Of a stretch of DNA of 18,774 nucleotides, positions 1 to 5,923 are shown piece by piece. Source of the stretch: Thermoclostridium sp036562185 (GTDB lineage Bacteria; Bacillota; Clostridia; DSM-8532); assembly GCA_036562185.1 (NCBI GenBank), contig DATCKN010000026.1:1-18774 (forward strand), in the 5' to 3' direction. The notes below the pieces were generated by a model. The model was given only the letters and a program-made list of their open reading frames with translations. It ran no database searches and was not told the DNA's origin. The position numbers and the translations under genes are program-made. Position 1 is the stretch's first letter, and each line of letters opens with the position of its first letter.

Positions 1-1
1 A

Positions 2-700
2 AATGTGCCCTATGTTTTCAGACTCGGTGCAGAAGCAACCGATGGGATAAACGATTTTGCTTATGATTTTCCTGTAATTTTATTAATTGACGGTGCTGAA
101 GTTTCTTACGGAATATTGCCTGTTTCTGAAGAAAAAGCCGCAGAATTGCTGGCAACATTATCAGAAACCGGGGAAACAGCAGAAAATGAAACTGCCACAG
201 AGGAATCACAGGAAAGCGAAGCTGTTGTTGAAGAAACACAGGAAAACACTGTCGCCATTGAAGAAACAGTTTATACTGCTAATCCGTCAACAACAAAATT
301 TGAACTCAATGGCAATCCTGTTTCCTTAGAAGCATATTTAATAGGAAATAACAATTATGTTAAGTTAAGAGATATTGCCATGGCTCTTAATGGTACATCT
401 AAACAGTTTAATGTAACCTGGGATCAAGAGAAGAATGCCATTAATATGTTTTCAAATACTCCTTACACACCTGTAGGTGGCGAAATGGCTGCAGGAGACG
501 GAATTTCCAAGGCTGCAAAAGCCAATGTATCTAAAATTTACAAGGATAACGAGGAAATTACCCTTGTAGCATATACAATCGACGGATATAACTATTTCAA
601 ACTTCGTGATATTGCAAAGGCTTTCGATATCGGTATAACCTGGGATGGAGAAACATTAACGGCAAAAATTGATACTGAGAGCAGTTACGTGGAAGAATAA
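2..700 (+). CDS. Stalk-domain cell-surface protein, C-terminal part (5' truncated by window edge)
   Basis: The reading frame is already open at base 2, so this is the 3' portion of a longer gene; the GTG at 5 is probably an internal valine codon. After a short folded segment comes a Glu/Thr-rich linker (about 140-270), then two related repeats: one around 310-445 with the motif VKLRDIA (359-379) and one around 545-680 with FKLRDIA (596-616) followed by a GITWDGET-type strand. Repeats of this N-Y-x-K-L-R-D-I-A type are common at the ends of clostridial secreted proteins and are usually annotated as copper-amine-oxidase-N-like or stalk domains. They are thought to hold a catalytic or binding domain away from the wall. 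The functional domain lies upstream and cannot be seen. A strong hairpin terminator follows at 773-807. Confidence 0.75.
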   Translation, partial: NVPYVFRLGAEATDGINDFAYDFPVILLIDGAEVSYGILPVSEEKAAELLATLSETGETAENETATEESQESEAVVEETQENTVAIEETVYTANPSTTKFELNGNPVSLEAYLIGNNNYVKLRDIAMALNGTSKQFNVTWDQEKNAINMFSNTPYTPVGGEMAAGDGISKAAKANVSKIYKDNEEITLVAYTIDGYNYFKLRDIAKAFDIGITWDGETLTAKIDTESSYVEE

Positions 701-772
701 AACTTATTTCGATTTCAGCTCAATGAATATTTATGCTTGTGGTTTTTAAATCAAATAATATGATTCATGAAG

Positions 773-807
773 AAACAGGATACATAATAGAATGTATCCT
801 GTTTTTT
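773..807 (+). terminator. Intrinsic terminator of the stalk-domain gene
   Basis: There is a perfect 13-bp inverted repeat: AAACAGGATACAT at 773-785 and its complement at 792-804, with a 6-nt loop. The right arm ends in a run of six T (802-807). It lies 73 nt downstream of the preceding stop codon. Confidence 0.88.
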
Positions 808-824
808 ATGAAGGCGGGATAACA

Positions 825-1006
825 GTGAGTTCCGACTATAATCAAAGCGATGAATGTTTTTTGAAGACTTTGCAGGAGTATATGGCCTGGGTGGAAATTT
901 GCCGGCCGAGGTTAAAAAGTTAATTCAATTATTGTATAATGTAAGCTATTATGAATTTAATCCGGTAGATATGGAAGGTCAGGATTACGATAAACCATGG
1001 ATATAA
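825..1006 (+). pseudogene. Short unrecognised gene, apparently frame-broken (-1 shift needed)
   Basis: From GTG 825 (weak SD-like AAGGCGG upstream at 811-817) the frame starts M-S-S-D-Y-N-Q-S-D-E-C-F and then degenerates to a stop near 924. Frame 854-1006, beginning at an ATG or entered by a -1 shift, reads like a real protein end: acidic/aromatic, with GVYGLGG, a helix-like PAEVKKLIQLLYNV and the end QDYDKPWI. The junction is a six-T run; T TTT TTG at 857-863 sits in exactly the register needed for -1 slippage. Explanations are: an indel in a homopolymer, a programmed shift, or simply a 50-residue ORF starting at ATG 854. I do not recognise the product. Its stop overlaps the start of the next gene by 10 nt, suggesting translational coupling. 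Confidence 0.4.
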
Positions 1007-1704
1007 TTAAAATTGACGGCATAGAAATAGAAGTTGTAAGAAAAAAGATTAAAAACATGAATTTGTATGTCCTCCCTCCCGATGGCAGGGTGCGGATTAC
1101 AGCCCCACTAAGGATGAAAGACAGTACTATCAGAAACTTTGCAGGTTCAAAACTGGATTGGATTAAAAAACACCGTGAAAAATACCTGGCATTAGGAATA
1201 CAGCACGGGAAAAAATACTTATCGGGGGAGATCCATTCTTACCAGGGCAAGGATTATTTGCTGAATGTTTTTTGCACAAATAAAAAGCAAAGAGTAGAAT
1301 TATGCAATGAAAAAGGCCAAATAAATTTATATGTCCGTGAAAACAGTACAGTGGAGCAAAGGAAGAAAATACTGGCCGAATGGTACAGGAGCCGGCTTAA
1401 AGAACAGATACCCGGGCTGATAGATAAGTGGGAGAAAATAATGGGTGTAAAAGTTAAAAGCTTTGGAGTAAAATCAATGAAAACCAGATGGGGTACATGT
1501 AACCGTAACGCCGGACGGATTTGGATTAATCTTGAATTGGCAAAGAAGTCCCCAAAATGCCTTGAATATATAGTGGTTCATGAGATGACTCACCTTATTG
1601 AGAAATACCACAATAAAAGGTTTTATTCATGTATGGACAGGTTTATGCCCGATTGGAAAGAAGCCAGAAAGGAACTGAAAAACACTTTGATAATTACTCA
1701 ATAA
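997..1704 (+). CDS. YgjP-like (DUF45) zinc metallopeptidase domain protein
   Basis: The 235-residue cytosolic protein has the hallmarks of the YgjP/DUF45 family, related to WLM/SprT metallopeptidases. An N-terminal beta-rich part carries R-V-R-I-T-A-P. A KSMKTRWGTC segment follows, then a zinc-binding HEMTH motif (His195, Glu196, His199) with a third ligand His205 in K-Y-H-N-K-R-F. Length matches the family (about 230). Substrates are not firmly established for this family. The ATG at 997 is preceded by GGAAGG (973-978) and AGGA (981-984) and overlaps the end of the short upstream frame by 10 nt. The 3' end overlaps the convergent HTH gene by 11 bp (1694-1704), and I see no hairpin terminator between them. 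Confidence 0.88.
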   Translation: MDIIKIDGIEIEVVRKKIKNMNLYVLPPDGRVRITAPLRMKDSTIRNFAGSKLDWIKKHREKYLALGIQHGKKYLSGEIHSYQGKDYLLNVFCTNKKQRVELCNEKGQINLYVRENSTVEQRKKILAEWYRSRLKEQIPGLIDKWEKIMGVKVKSFGVKSMKTRWGTCNRNAGRIWINLELAKKSPKCLEYIVVHEMTHLIEKYHNKRFYSCMDRFMPDWKEARKELKNTLIITQ

Positions 1705-2182
1705 CGCCGCCAATGGGCTTTAAACCAAAGTGTTCAAGCGCACTGTTTACGTCCTCTGTTTTATATATTTTTCTTTCTATACAGAAAAGGATTACTAAAT
1801 CTGATAATTCGCTTTTTGACAGGGAATAACCGGCTGATGCCAATAGTTCATTTGTTTCATTTTTGTCAAGTTCCAGGGCTAATGCCAGAGAAATAACCGT
1901 ACTTTTATTTGGTTTATAACCAGAGTTCGACCGTATTTTGGAAAAATGCCTGCGGTCTATGCCTGCCCTTCTATAAACCTGTGAATCGCTAAGGCCTTTT
2001 TTATCTATAAACTTAAGAAGCGTCTGGCTGAATGTTGGCTTTTTGTTTCCTTCAATAAAATTCTCCAATTCATAGTGTAATGGCTCAGATACCATGAAAG
2101 ATGTTCTTTCAAACAGCCTGGCGGGATGAAAGTTCTTATCTAAGTATGCCTGTAACTCCTGAAGTATTTTTTGTGTAAGCAT
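1694..2182 (-). CDS. XRE-like helix-turn-helix DNA-binding protein
   Basis: This is a 162-residue soluble protein. Residues about 51-125 form an all-helical segment with a clear HTH pattern: FSQTLLKFIDKKGLSDSQVYRRAGIDRRHFSKIRS, a PNKST turn, then the helix LALALELDKNETNELLASAGY. From memory, this domain occurs in clostridia as a stand-alone protein beside VWA genes and as a C-terminal part of some macro-domain (ADP-ribose-binding) proteins; I cannot verify that here. The first 50 residues are helical and unassigned. The ATG at 2182 follows a G6 Shine-Dalgarno tract on the minus strand (about 2187-2192). It is divergent from the VWA gene, with a palindrome between them at 2196-2220. It is a candidate autoregulator; target and ligand are unknown. 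Confidence 0.8.
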   Translation of the reverse strand: MLTQKILQELQAYLDKNFHPARLFERTSFMVSEPLHYELENFIEGNKKPTFSQTLLKFIDKKGLSDSQVYRRAGIDRRHFSKIRSNSGYKPNKSTVISLALALELDKNETNELLASAGYSLSKSELSDLVILFCIERKIYKTEDVNSALEHFGLKPIGGVIE

Positions 2183-2195
2183 TTAAACCCCCCGA

Positions 2196-2220
2196 AAATG
2201 TCGCCTGGCAGGCGACCATT
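2196..2220. promoter_or_regulatory. Imperfect palindrome, candidate operator between HTH and VWA genes
   Basis: The two arms AAATG-TCGCC and GGCGACCATTT are complementary except for one bulged base and flank a TGGCA centre. The core GTCGCC/GGCGAC is at 2200-2205 and 2211-2216. It lies 14 nt upstream of the HTH start and upstream of the likely VWA promoter, where an autorepressor would bind. It could also form a small RNA hairpin in the HTH leader. The operator role is inference. Confidence 0.4.
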
Positions 2221-2248
2221 TGCTTTATCTGATTATTTATCATTATAT
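2220..2248 (+). promoter_or_regulatory. Possible promoter of the VWA gene
   Basis: TTGCTT (2220-2225), a 17-nt spacer and TTATAT (2243-2248) form a plausible but imperfect sigma-A promoter about 30 nt upstream of the VWA start. The -35 box abuts the palindrome at 2196-2220, so a protein bound there would affect it. Confidence 0.35.
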
Positions 2249-2276
2249 CATATCAAACTTAAGGGGGTTGATTATT

Positions 2277-2876
2277 TTGAACATGAATTTGACCGAAATT
2301 ATTTTTCTGCTTGACAGAAGTGGTTCGATGCGTGGGCTTGAAAGCGACACAATAGGCGGCTTTAATGCTTTTATTGAAAAACAGAAGGAGATGCCTGGTG
2401 AAACCATTGTAACAACCGTTCTGTTTGATGATCGATATGAGATATTATGGAACGGGGTCAATATTGATAATATAAAACTTACCGAAAAAGAGTATTATGT
2501 AAGAGGTATGACAGCATTGCTTGATGCTGTCGGAAAAACCATTCTGGATGTTAATAACAGGCTGCTGATGACCGAAGAAAGTAAGCGGCCGGGCAAAGTA
2601 ATTTTTGTAATTACAACCGACGGCATGGAAAATTCAAGCAAGGAATTTACCTATAAACAGGTAAAGGAAATGATAAGACATCAGCAGGAAAAATACAGAT
2701 GGGAATTTATATTTCTTGGCGCTAATATTGATTCTGTAAGGGAAGCGGGAAATATCGGAATAAGCCAAAATGACACATATCGTTTTGAAGCATCACAGGA
2801 AGGCGTACACAGAATGTATTGCACACTTTATGAAGAAGTAAATAAAAGGAGAGAAAATAAAAAATTCAAAAAGTGA
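2277..2876 (+). CDS. Stand-alone VWA (von Willebrand factor A) domain protein with intact MIDAS
   Basis: The 199-residue protein is essentially one VWA domain with no signal peptide or membrane segment, so it is probably cytoplasmic. The metal-ion-dependent adhesion site is complete: D13-x-S15-x-S17 in LDRSGSM, T79 in RGMTALLD and D115 in VITTDGMEN. Such domains bind protein partners through a divalent metal; this one has no attached effector domain. The start is uncertain. The SD AAGGGGG at 2261-2267 is well placed for TTG 2277 and rather far (15 nt) from ATG 2283; the frame is open further upstream but without an SD. It pairs divergently with the HTH gene and ends inside a terminator hairpin it shares with the next gene. 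Confidence 0.85.
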   Translation: MNMNLTEIIFLLDRSGSMRGLESDTIGGFNAFIEKQKEMPGETIVTTVLFDDRYEILWNGVNIDNIKLTEKEYYVRGMTALLDAVGKTILDVNNRLLMTEESKRPGKVIFVITTDGMENSSKEFTYKQVKEMIRHQQEKYRWEFIFLGANIDSVREAGNIGISQNDTYRFEASQEGVHRMYCTLYEEVNKRRENKKFKK

Positions 2877-2897
2877 GCCTAATACAGCTCACTTTTT
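2868..2897. terminator. Bidirectional terminator between the VWA gene and the convergent membrane-protein gene
   Basis: AAAAAGTGAGC (2868-2878) and GCTCACTTTTT (2887-2897) form a perfect 11-bp stem with an 8-nt loop and a T5 tract on either strand. The TGA stop of the VWA gene (2874-2876) lies in the left arm and the TGA stop of the minus-strand gene (2889-2891) in the right arm, so one hairpin serves both genes. Confidence 0.85.
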
Positions 2898-4313
2898 GGC
2901 TCTGTAAATACTAATTACTGCAAAAGTGGCAAGAAGGAATAAAACCAGCATTAATGCTACCAATACCAGTGGATTGGATAAAACACCGTGAATGGCTCTG
3001 TAAGAGTAAGCTCTGTTTTGGATGTTGATTTTACTGTCTGCATGGATTGTAAAATAAAGGTCTTTTTCGGGCAATGAGGCTAAACTTGCGGTATAATGTC
3101 CTGGGCTTGTCTTTTCCAGCTCTATGTTGCTTTGAACTATATGTGGAGCCTGGGAAGGAGTAATAATTTCAATATCCAGGTTATTAAACGCTGCCCAATA
3201 CTTTGCAGGGGTCAGCAAATATGAAAAAGTATACAGGGGGCTGCCTGTATTTCTTGAATCCATTGTTCCGAGAGCTTTATAACCGACACTGACAGTTTTG
3301 CCCGAACTTGCAGGAAACTGAACATTATATAATAAAATGATGAGCCTATTTACATAAAACTCCCCTACCAAGTCATTGTATGTTATAAATGAATTTGCTG
3401 ATAATGCTTCGTCCATGGCTGATATATACATCCTGTATATTTGGGACATGTCTATACCGGTTGAATTAATAATATCAGATTCTGCTCTTTCTTTTTCAAC
3501 CATATCTTCAATAAAAACTTTTACATTAAGAGTCTTACGAAAAATTGTGTATGTAAAATTATCTGTTTTTTGCTTATGGCTTCCGTCGGTATAGCCTTCA
3601 ATCCGAAAATCTGCGTCACTGCCTAAAACAAATATTTCGAAGCCGGTTTTCTCATGGCACCAACCCGAAACCTTGATGTAGTTTTGCCCGGCTTCAATGG
3701 AGTTAAATCCGTCGGTCACTATTTTAGTCCTGTTTATGTCAATTTCATCGAGTCCAACAGAAAAATATACCATTTCATTATTTTCAGGTACTACTTCAAA
3801 AGTATACAAAATGCCTTCATCGGTCTCAGAGAAATTCTTACCATGGTATGGGCCGGCTGTAATTGCTGATGCTACTTCAGAAAAGTCAAATGAGATGTCT
3901 TCCTGATCAACAGCGGCCCCGTAACTGCCCACTGGCTCGCCTAAGAATATGTCAAATGGAATATTTTCATTGCCGGCTGATATGGATATATCTTCTTTCG
4001 AGAAGTTGTAAACTTTGCTGATAAATGGAAAGGCCATCTGTACCGTTAAATTTTCATCCGTGGGATTAAACATTTCATATGTAGCAGTTACCCTGCCTGT
4101 AATAGTATGTTCCAGCTTATCAAATTCGCTTATGTCAAATATAAGATGCTCATGCTTTACTTCTATCGGTGAATTTGAATCCAGCGTCAGAACTTCGAAG
4201 GACGGGTAACCCTGCCAATAAACAGGGAGTGAGTTAGCAAAGGAATGCGATGTTAAAATCAGCAAATATAAAGGTACAATCAGGAAAATCCTGTTTCTGA
4301 TTCTGGTATGCAA
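2889..4313 (-). CDS. Exported membrane-anchored protein of unknown function
   Basis: The 474-residue protein has a cleavable-looking signal peptide (IRNRIFLIVPLYLLILTSHSFA, residues about 4-26 from the TTG start), a long extracytoplasmic part rich in beta-strand patterns, and one C-terminal transmembrane helix (about residues 445-468) followed by a basic tail, IYRAKK. The mature start NSLPVYWQGYP and the segment GRVTATYEMFNPTDENLTVQMAFPF look like conserved Ig-like or beta-sandwich strands. I believe related unnamed proteins occur in other clostridia but cannot name a family. No catalytic motif is evident. TTG 4313 is preferred as start because GGAGG (4322-4326, minus strand) lies 8 nt before it; an in-frame GTG at 4328 overlaps that SD. 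It has its own promoter and is a single-gene unit. Confidence 0.75.
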   Translation of the reverse strand: MHTRIRNRIFLIVPLYLLILTSHSFANSLPVYWQGYPSFEVLTLDSNSPIEVKHEHLIFDISEFDKLEHTITGRVTATYEMFNPTDENLTVQMAFPFISKVYNFSKEDISISAGNENIPFDIFLGEPVGSYGAAVDQEDISFDFSEVASAITAGPYHGKNFSETDEGILYTFEVVPENNEMVYFSVGLDEIDINRTKIVTDGFNSIEAGQNYIKVSGWCHEKTGFEIFVLGSDADFRIEGYTDGSHKQKTDNFTYTIFRKTLNVKVFIEDMVEKERAESDIINSTGIDMSQIYRMYISAMDEALSANSFITYNDLVGEFYVNRLIILLYNVQFPASSGKTVSVGYKALGTMDSRNTGSPLYTFSYLLTPAKYWAAFNNLDIEIITPSQAPHIVQSNIELEKTSPGHYTASLASLPEKDLYFTIHADSKINIQNRAYSYRAIHGVLSNPLVLVALMLVLFLLATFAVISIYRAKK

Positions 4314-4346
4314 AGTTTTTACCTCCACCTGTTAAGTCTGTAATTC

Positions 4347-4375
4347 ATTATATTATAGTTGGAAAACATATACAA
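4347..4375 (-). promoter_or_regulatory. Promoter of the exported membrane-protein gene
   Basis: On the minus strand, TTGTAT (4375-4370), a 17-nt spacer and a perfect TATAAT (4352-4347). A second overlapping TATAAT sits 5 bp upstream (4357-4352). Expected transcription start is near 4340, giving a leader of about 27 nt to TTG 4313. Confidence 0.6.
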
Positions 4376-4437
4376 CCGGCATATTTATTATGAATGAATC
4401 CATGTTCCCGGAGCAATGAAAATGGCTGTACAAAAAA

Positions 4438-4495
4438 GTTCATAAAAAGTTCAGATTAACAACATTTTCATTTCAGTTTGGCATGTAAAAATAAT
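4438..4495 (+). promoter_or_regulatory. Candidate OmpR/PhoB-type direct-repeat box and promoter of the VTC-CotH operon
   Basis: Three TTCA-containing 11-mers lie on an 11-bp grid: GTTCATAAAAA (4438), GTTCAGATTAA (4449), a degenerate third unit (4460) and TTTCAGTTTGG (4471). Tandem 11-bp repeats are the usual site for OmpR-family dimers, and these resemble Pho boxes. A poor -35 (TTCATT, 4467-4472) with AATAAT (4490-4495) 17 nt downstream overlaps the repeats, as in activator-dependent promoters. The operon's own response regulator, or PhoP/PhoB, is the likely ligand (inference). Confidence 0.45.
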
Positions 4496-4514
4496 CAAAG
4501 GAAAGCAGAAAGGG

Positions 4515-5201
4515 GTGAGTATCAGCAGGAATATGAATGGACGCCATGAAATAAAGCATTTTATCAGCTATTCTGATTTTATTCAGCTTCGCTCAAGGCT
4601 TCCCTATGTTTTAAAACCCGACATGAACGCAAACGACGACAATACTTATCGGGTGCGCAGCCTGTATTTTGATAATTATAACGATAAAGCGCTGCGGGAA
4701 AAAAAGGACGGTGTTGACGAGCGTGAGAAATTCCGGTTGAGACTGTATAATGATGACCCTTCATTAATAAAGCTGGAGAAGAAAAGCAAGAAGAATGGAT
4801 TATGCTATAAGCAAAGTGCGGTAATATCCATGGAGCATTGCAAAAAACTTCTGAATGGAGAATATGAAGTATTAAAGCAGGACGGGCACCCGCTTATGCT
4901 GGAGCTTTATACTAAACTGAATTCACAGCTTCTAAGGCCTAAAAGTATTGTCGATTACAAACGCGAGGCATATGTTTATCCGGCAGGGAATGTTCGGGTT
5001 ACACTGGATTATGATATCCGGGCAGGGACTGATACAGGGGCATTTCTTGATCAGGAAATTATTACCGTACCCATTCAGGACAAGATAATACTTGAGGTTA
5101 AATATGATCGCTTTATACCTGAGATTGTAAGAGGAGTAATTGCTCTTTCAAACAGGCAGCAAACTTCATTTTCAAAATATGCCGCTGCAAGATTTGTATA
5201 G
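4515..5201 (+). CDS. VTC-domain polyphosphate polymerase
   Basis: The 228-residue protein matches the bacterial VTC domain (triphosphate-tunnel fold), which in yeast Vtc4 polymerises ATP gamma-phosphate into polyphosphate. Basic and acidic tunnel motifs are present in order: RHEIKHFI (10-17), VRSLYFDNY (47-55), the R-x-R strand KFRLRLYN (72-79), LEKKSKK (87-93) and ILEVKYD (192-198). There is no membrane segment. The start is uncertain: GTG 4515 has GGAAAG about 12 nt upstream, and the in-frame ATG 4533 (just before N-G-R-H-E) is possible. It is first in an operon with a DUF4956 membrane protein and a CotH-family protein, a recurring clostridial trio. Polymerase activity is a family-level prediction; acceptor or product could differ in bacteria. 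Confidence 0.85.
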   Translation: MSISRNMNGRHEIKHFISYSDFIQLRSRLPYVLKPDMNANDDNTYRVRSLYFDNYNDKALREKKDGVDEREKFRLRLYNDDPSLIKLEKKSKKNGLCYKQSAVISMEHCKKLLNGEYEVLKQDGHPLMLELYTKLNSQLLRPKSIVDYKREAYVYPAGNVRVTLDYDIRAGTDTGAFLDQEIITVPIQDKIILEVKYDRFIPEIVRGVIALSNRQQTSFSKYAAARFV

Positions 5202-5220
5202 TACTGGAGGTAGATTAATA

Positions 5221-5892
5221 ATGACATTTAAAGATATTTTTAAAAGCAGCTTCCTTGAAAAGGTAACGGAATTTTCGTTGCTGGATGTAGCTTTGGCAAT
5301 GCTGGTTTCTTTTGCGCTGGGGCTTTTTATTTTCTATGTATATAAAAAGACTTTTGCCGGGGTTATGTATTCAGCATCCTTCGGTGTATCCATTATGGGC
5401 ATGACACTGGTTACTACCCTTATCATAATTGCTGTAACATCAAATGTAGTTCTGTCCCTTGGCATGGTAGGTGCCCTGTCCATTGTACGTTTTCGTACTG
5501 CAATAAAGGAGCCGCTTGATATAGTATTTTTATTCTGGTCAATATCGGCAGGTATTGTAACCGGTGCAGGGTTATTGCCCCTTGCCGTATTTGGTTCACT
5601 GTTTATCGGAATAATCCTGTTAATATTTGTAAACAGGAAAAGTACCGATACTCCATACATTATTGTGCTTAACCTTGAAAATGATAGGGCGGAAGATGAT
5701 GCTGTATCATTGATTAAATCAAAGACCAAAAAAGCGCTGATTAAATCCAAAACTGTATCCAGAAATGGTATTGAGCTTACTGTTGAAGTACGGCTGTTAG
5801 ATATGTCTGCAAAGCTGGTCAATGAACTTCTTCAGGTTAATGGTGTAAATAATGCAGTACTGGTAAGTTATAACGGTGATTACGCTGCATAG
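5221..5892 (+). CDS. DUF4956 integral membrane protein
   Basis: The 223-residue protein has about four hydrophobic segments (roughly 20-42, 50-76, 77-90 and 103-138), the conserved core GMVGALSIVRFRTAIKEPLD between membrane segments, and a soluble C-terminal domain (about 141-223) with alternating charged and hydrophobic residues. This is the DUF4956 layout. Function is unknown, but members are commonly encoded beside VTC polyphosphate polymerases and CotH proteins, suggesting a membrane partner (channel, anchor or translocator) for the polymer made by the VTC protein; that role is inference. ATG 5221 has SD TGGAGG at 5205-5210 and lies 19 nt after the VTC stop. Confidence 0.82.
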   Translation: MTFKDIFKSSFLEKVTEFSLLDVALAMLVSFALGLFIFYVYKKTFAGVMYSASFGVSIMGMTLVTTLIIIAVTSNVVLSLGMVGALSIVRFRTAIKEPLDIVFLFWSISAGIVTGAGLLPLAVFGSLFIGIILLIFVNRKSTDTPYIIVLNLENDRAEDDAVSLIKSKTKKALIKSKTVSRNGIELTVEVRLLDMSAKLVNELLQVNGVNNAVLVSYNGDYAA

Positions 5893-5923
5893 TTAAAAAT
5901 CGCGTGAGCACTGAGGTGAACAC

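Noticed and set aside
2196..2220. Similarity between the palindrome here (GCCTGGCAGGC core) and that at 17589-17600 (GCCTGGCCAGGC), suggesting a dispersed repeat or MITE
   Set aside because: Only the short self-complementary core is shared; flanks differ completely and there are no target-site duplications.
5334..5822. 162-codon minus-strand frame opposite the DUF4956 gene
   Set aside because: Shadow of a well-supported plus-strand membrane protein with good SD and operon spacing; its own sequence is low-complexity Ser/Thr/Ile.
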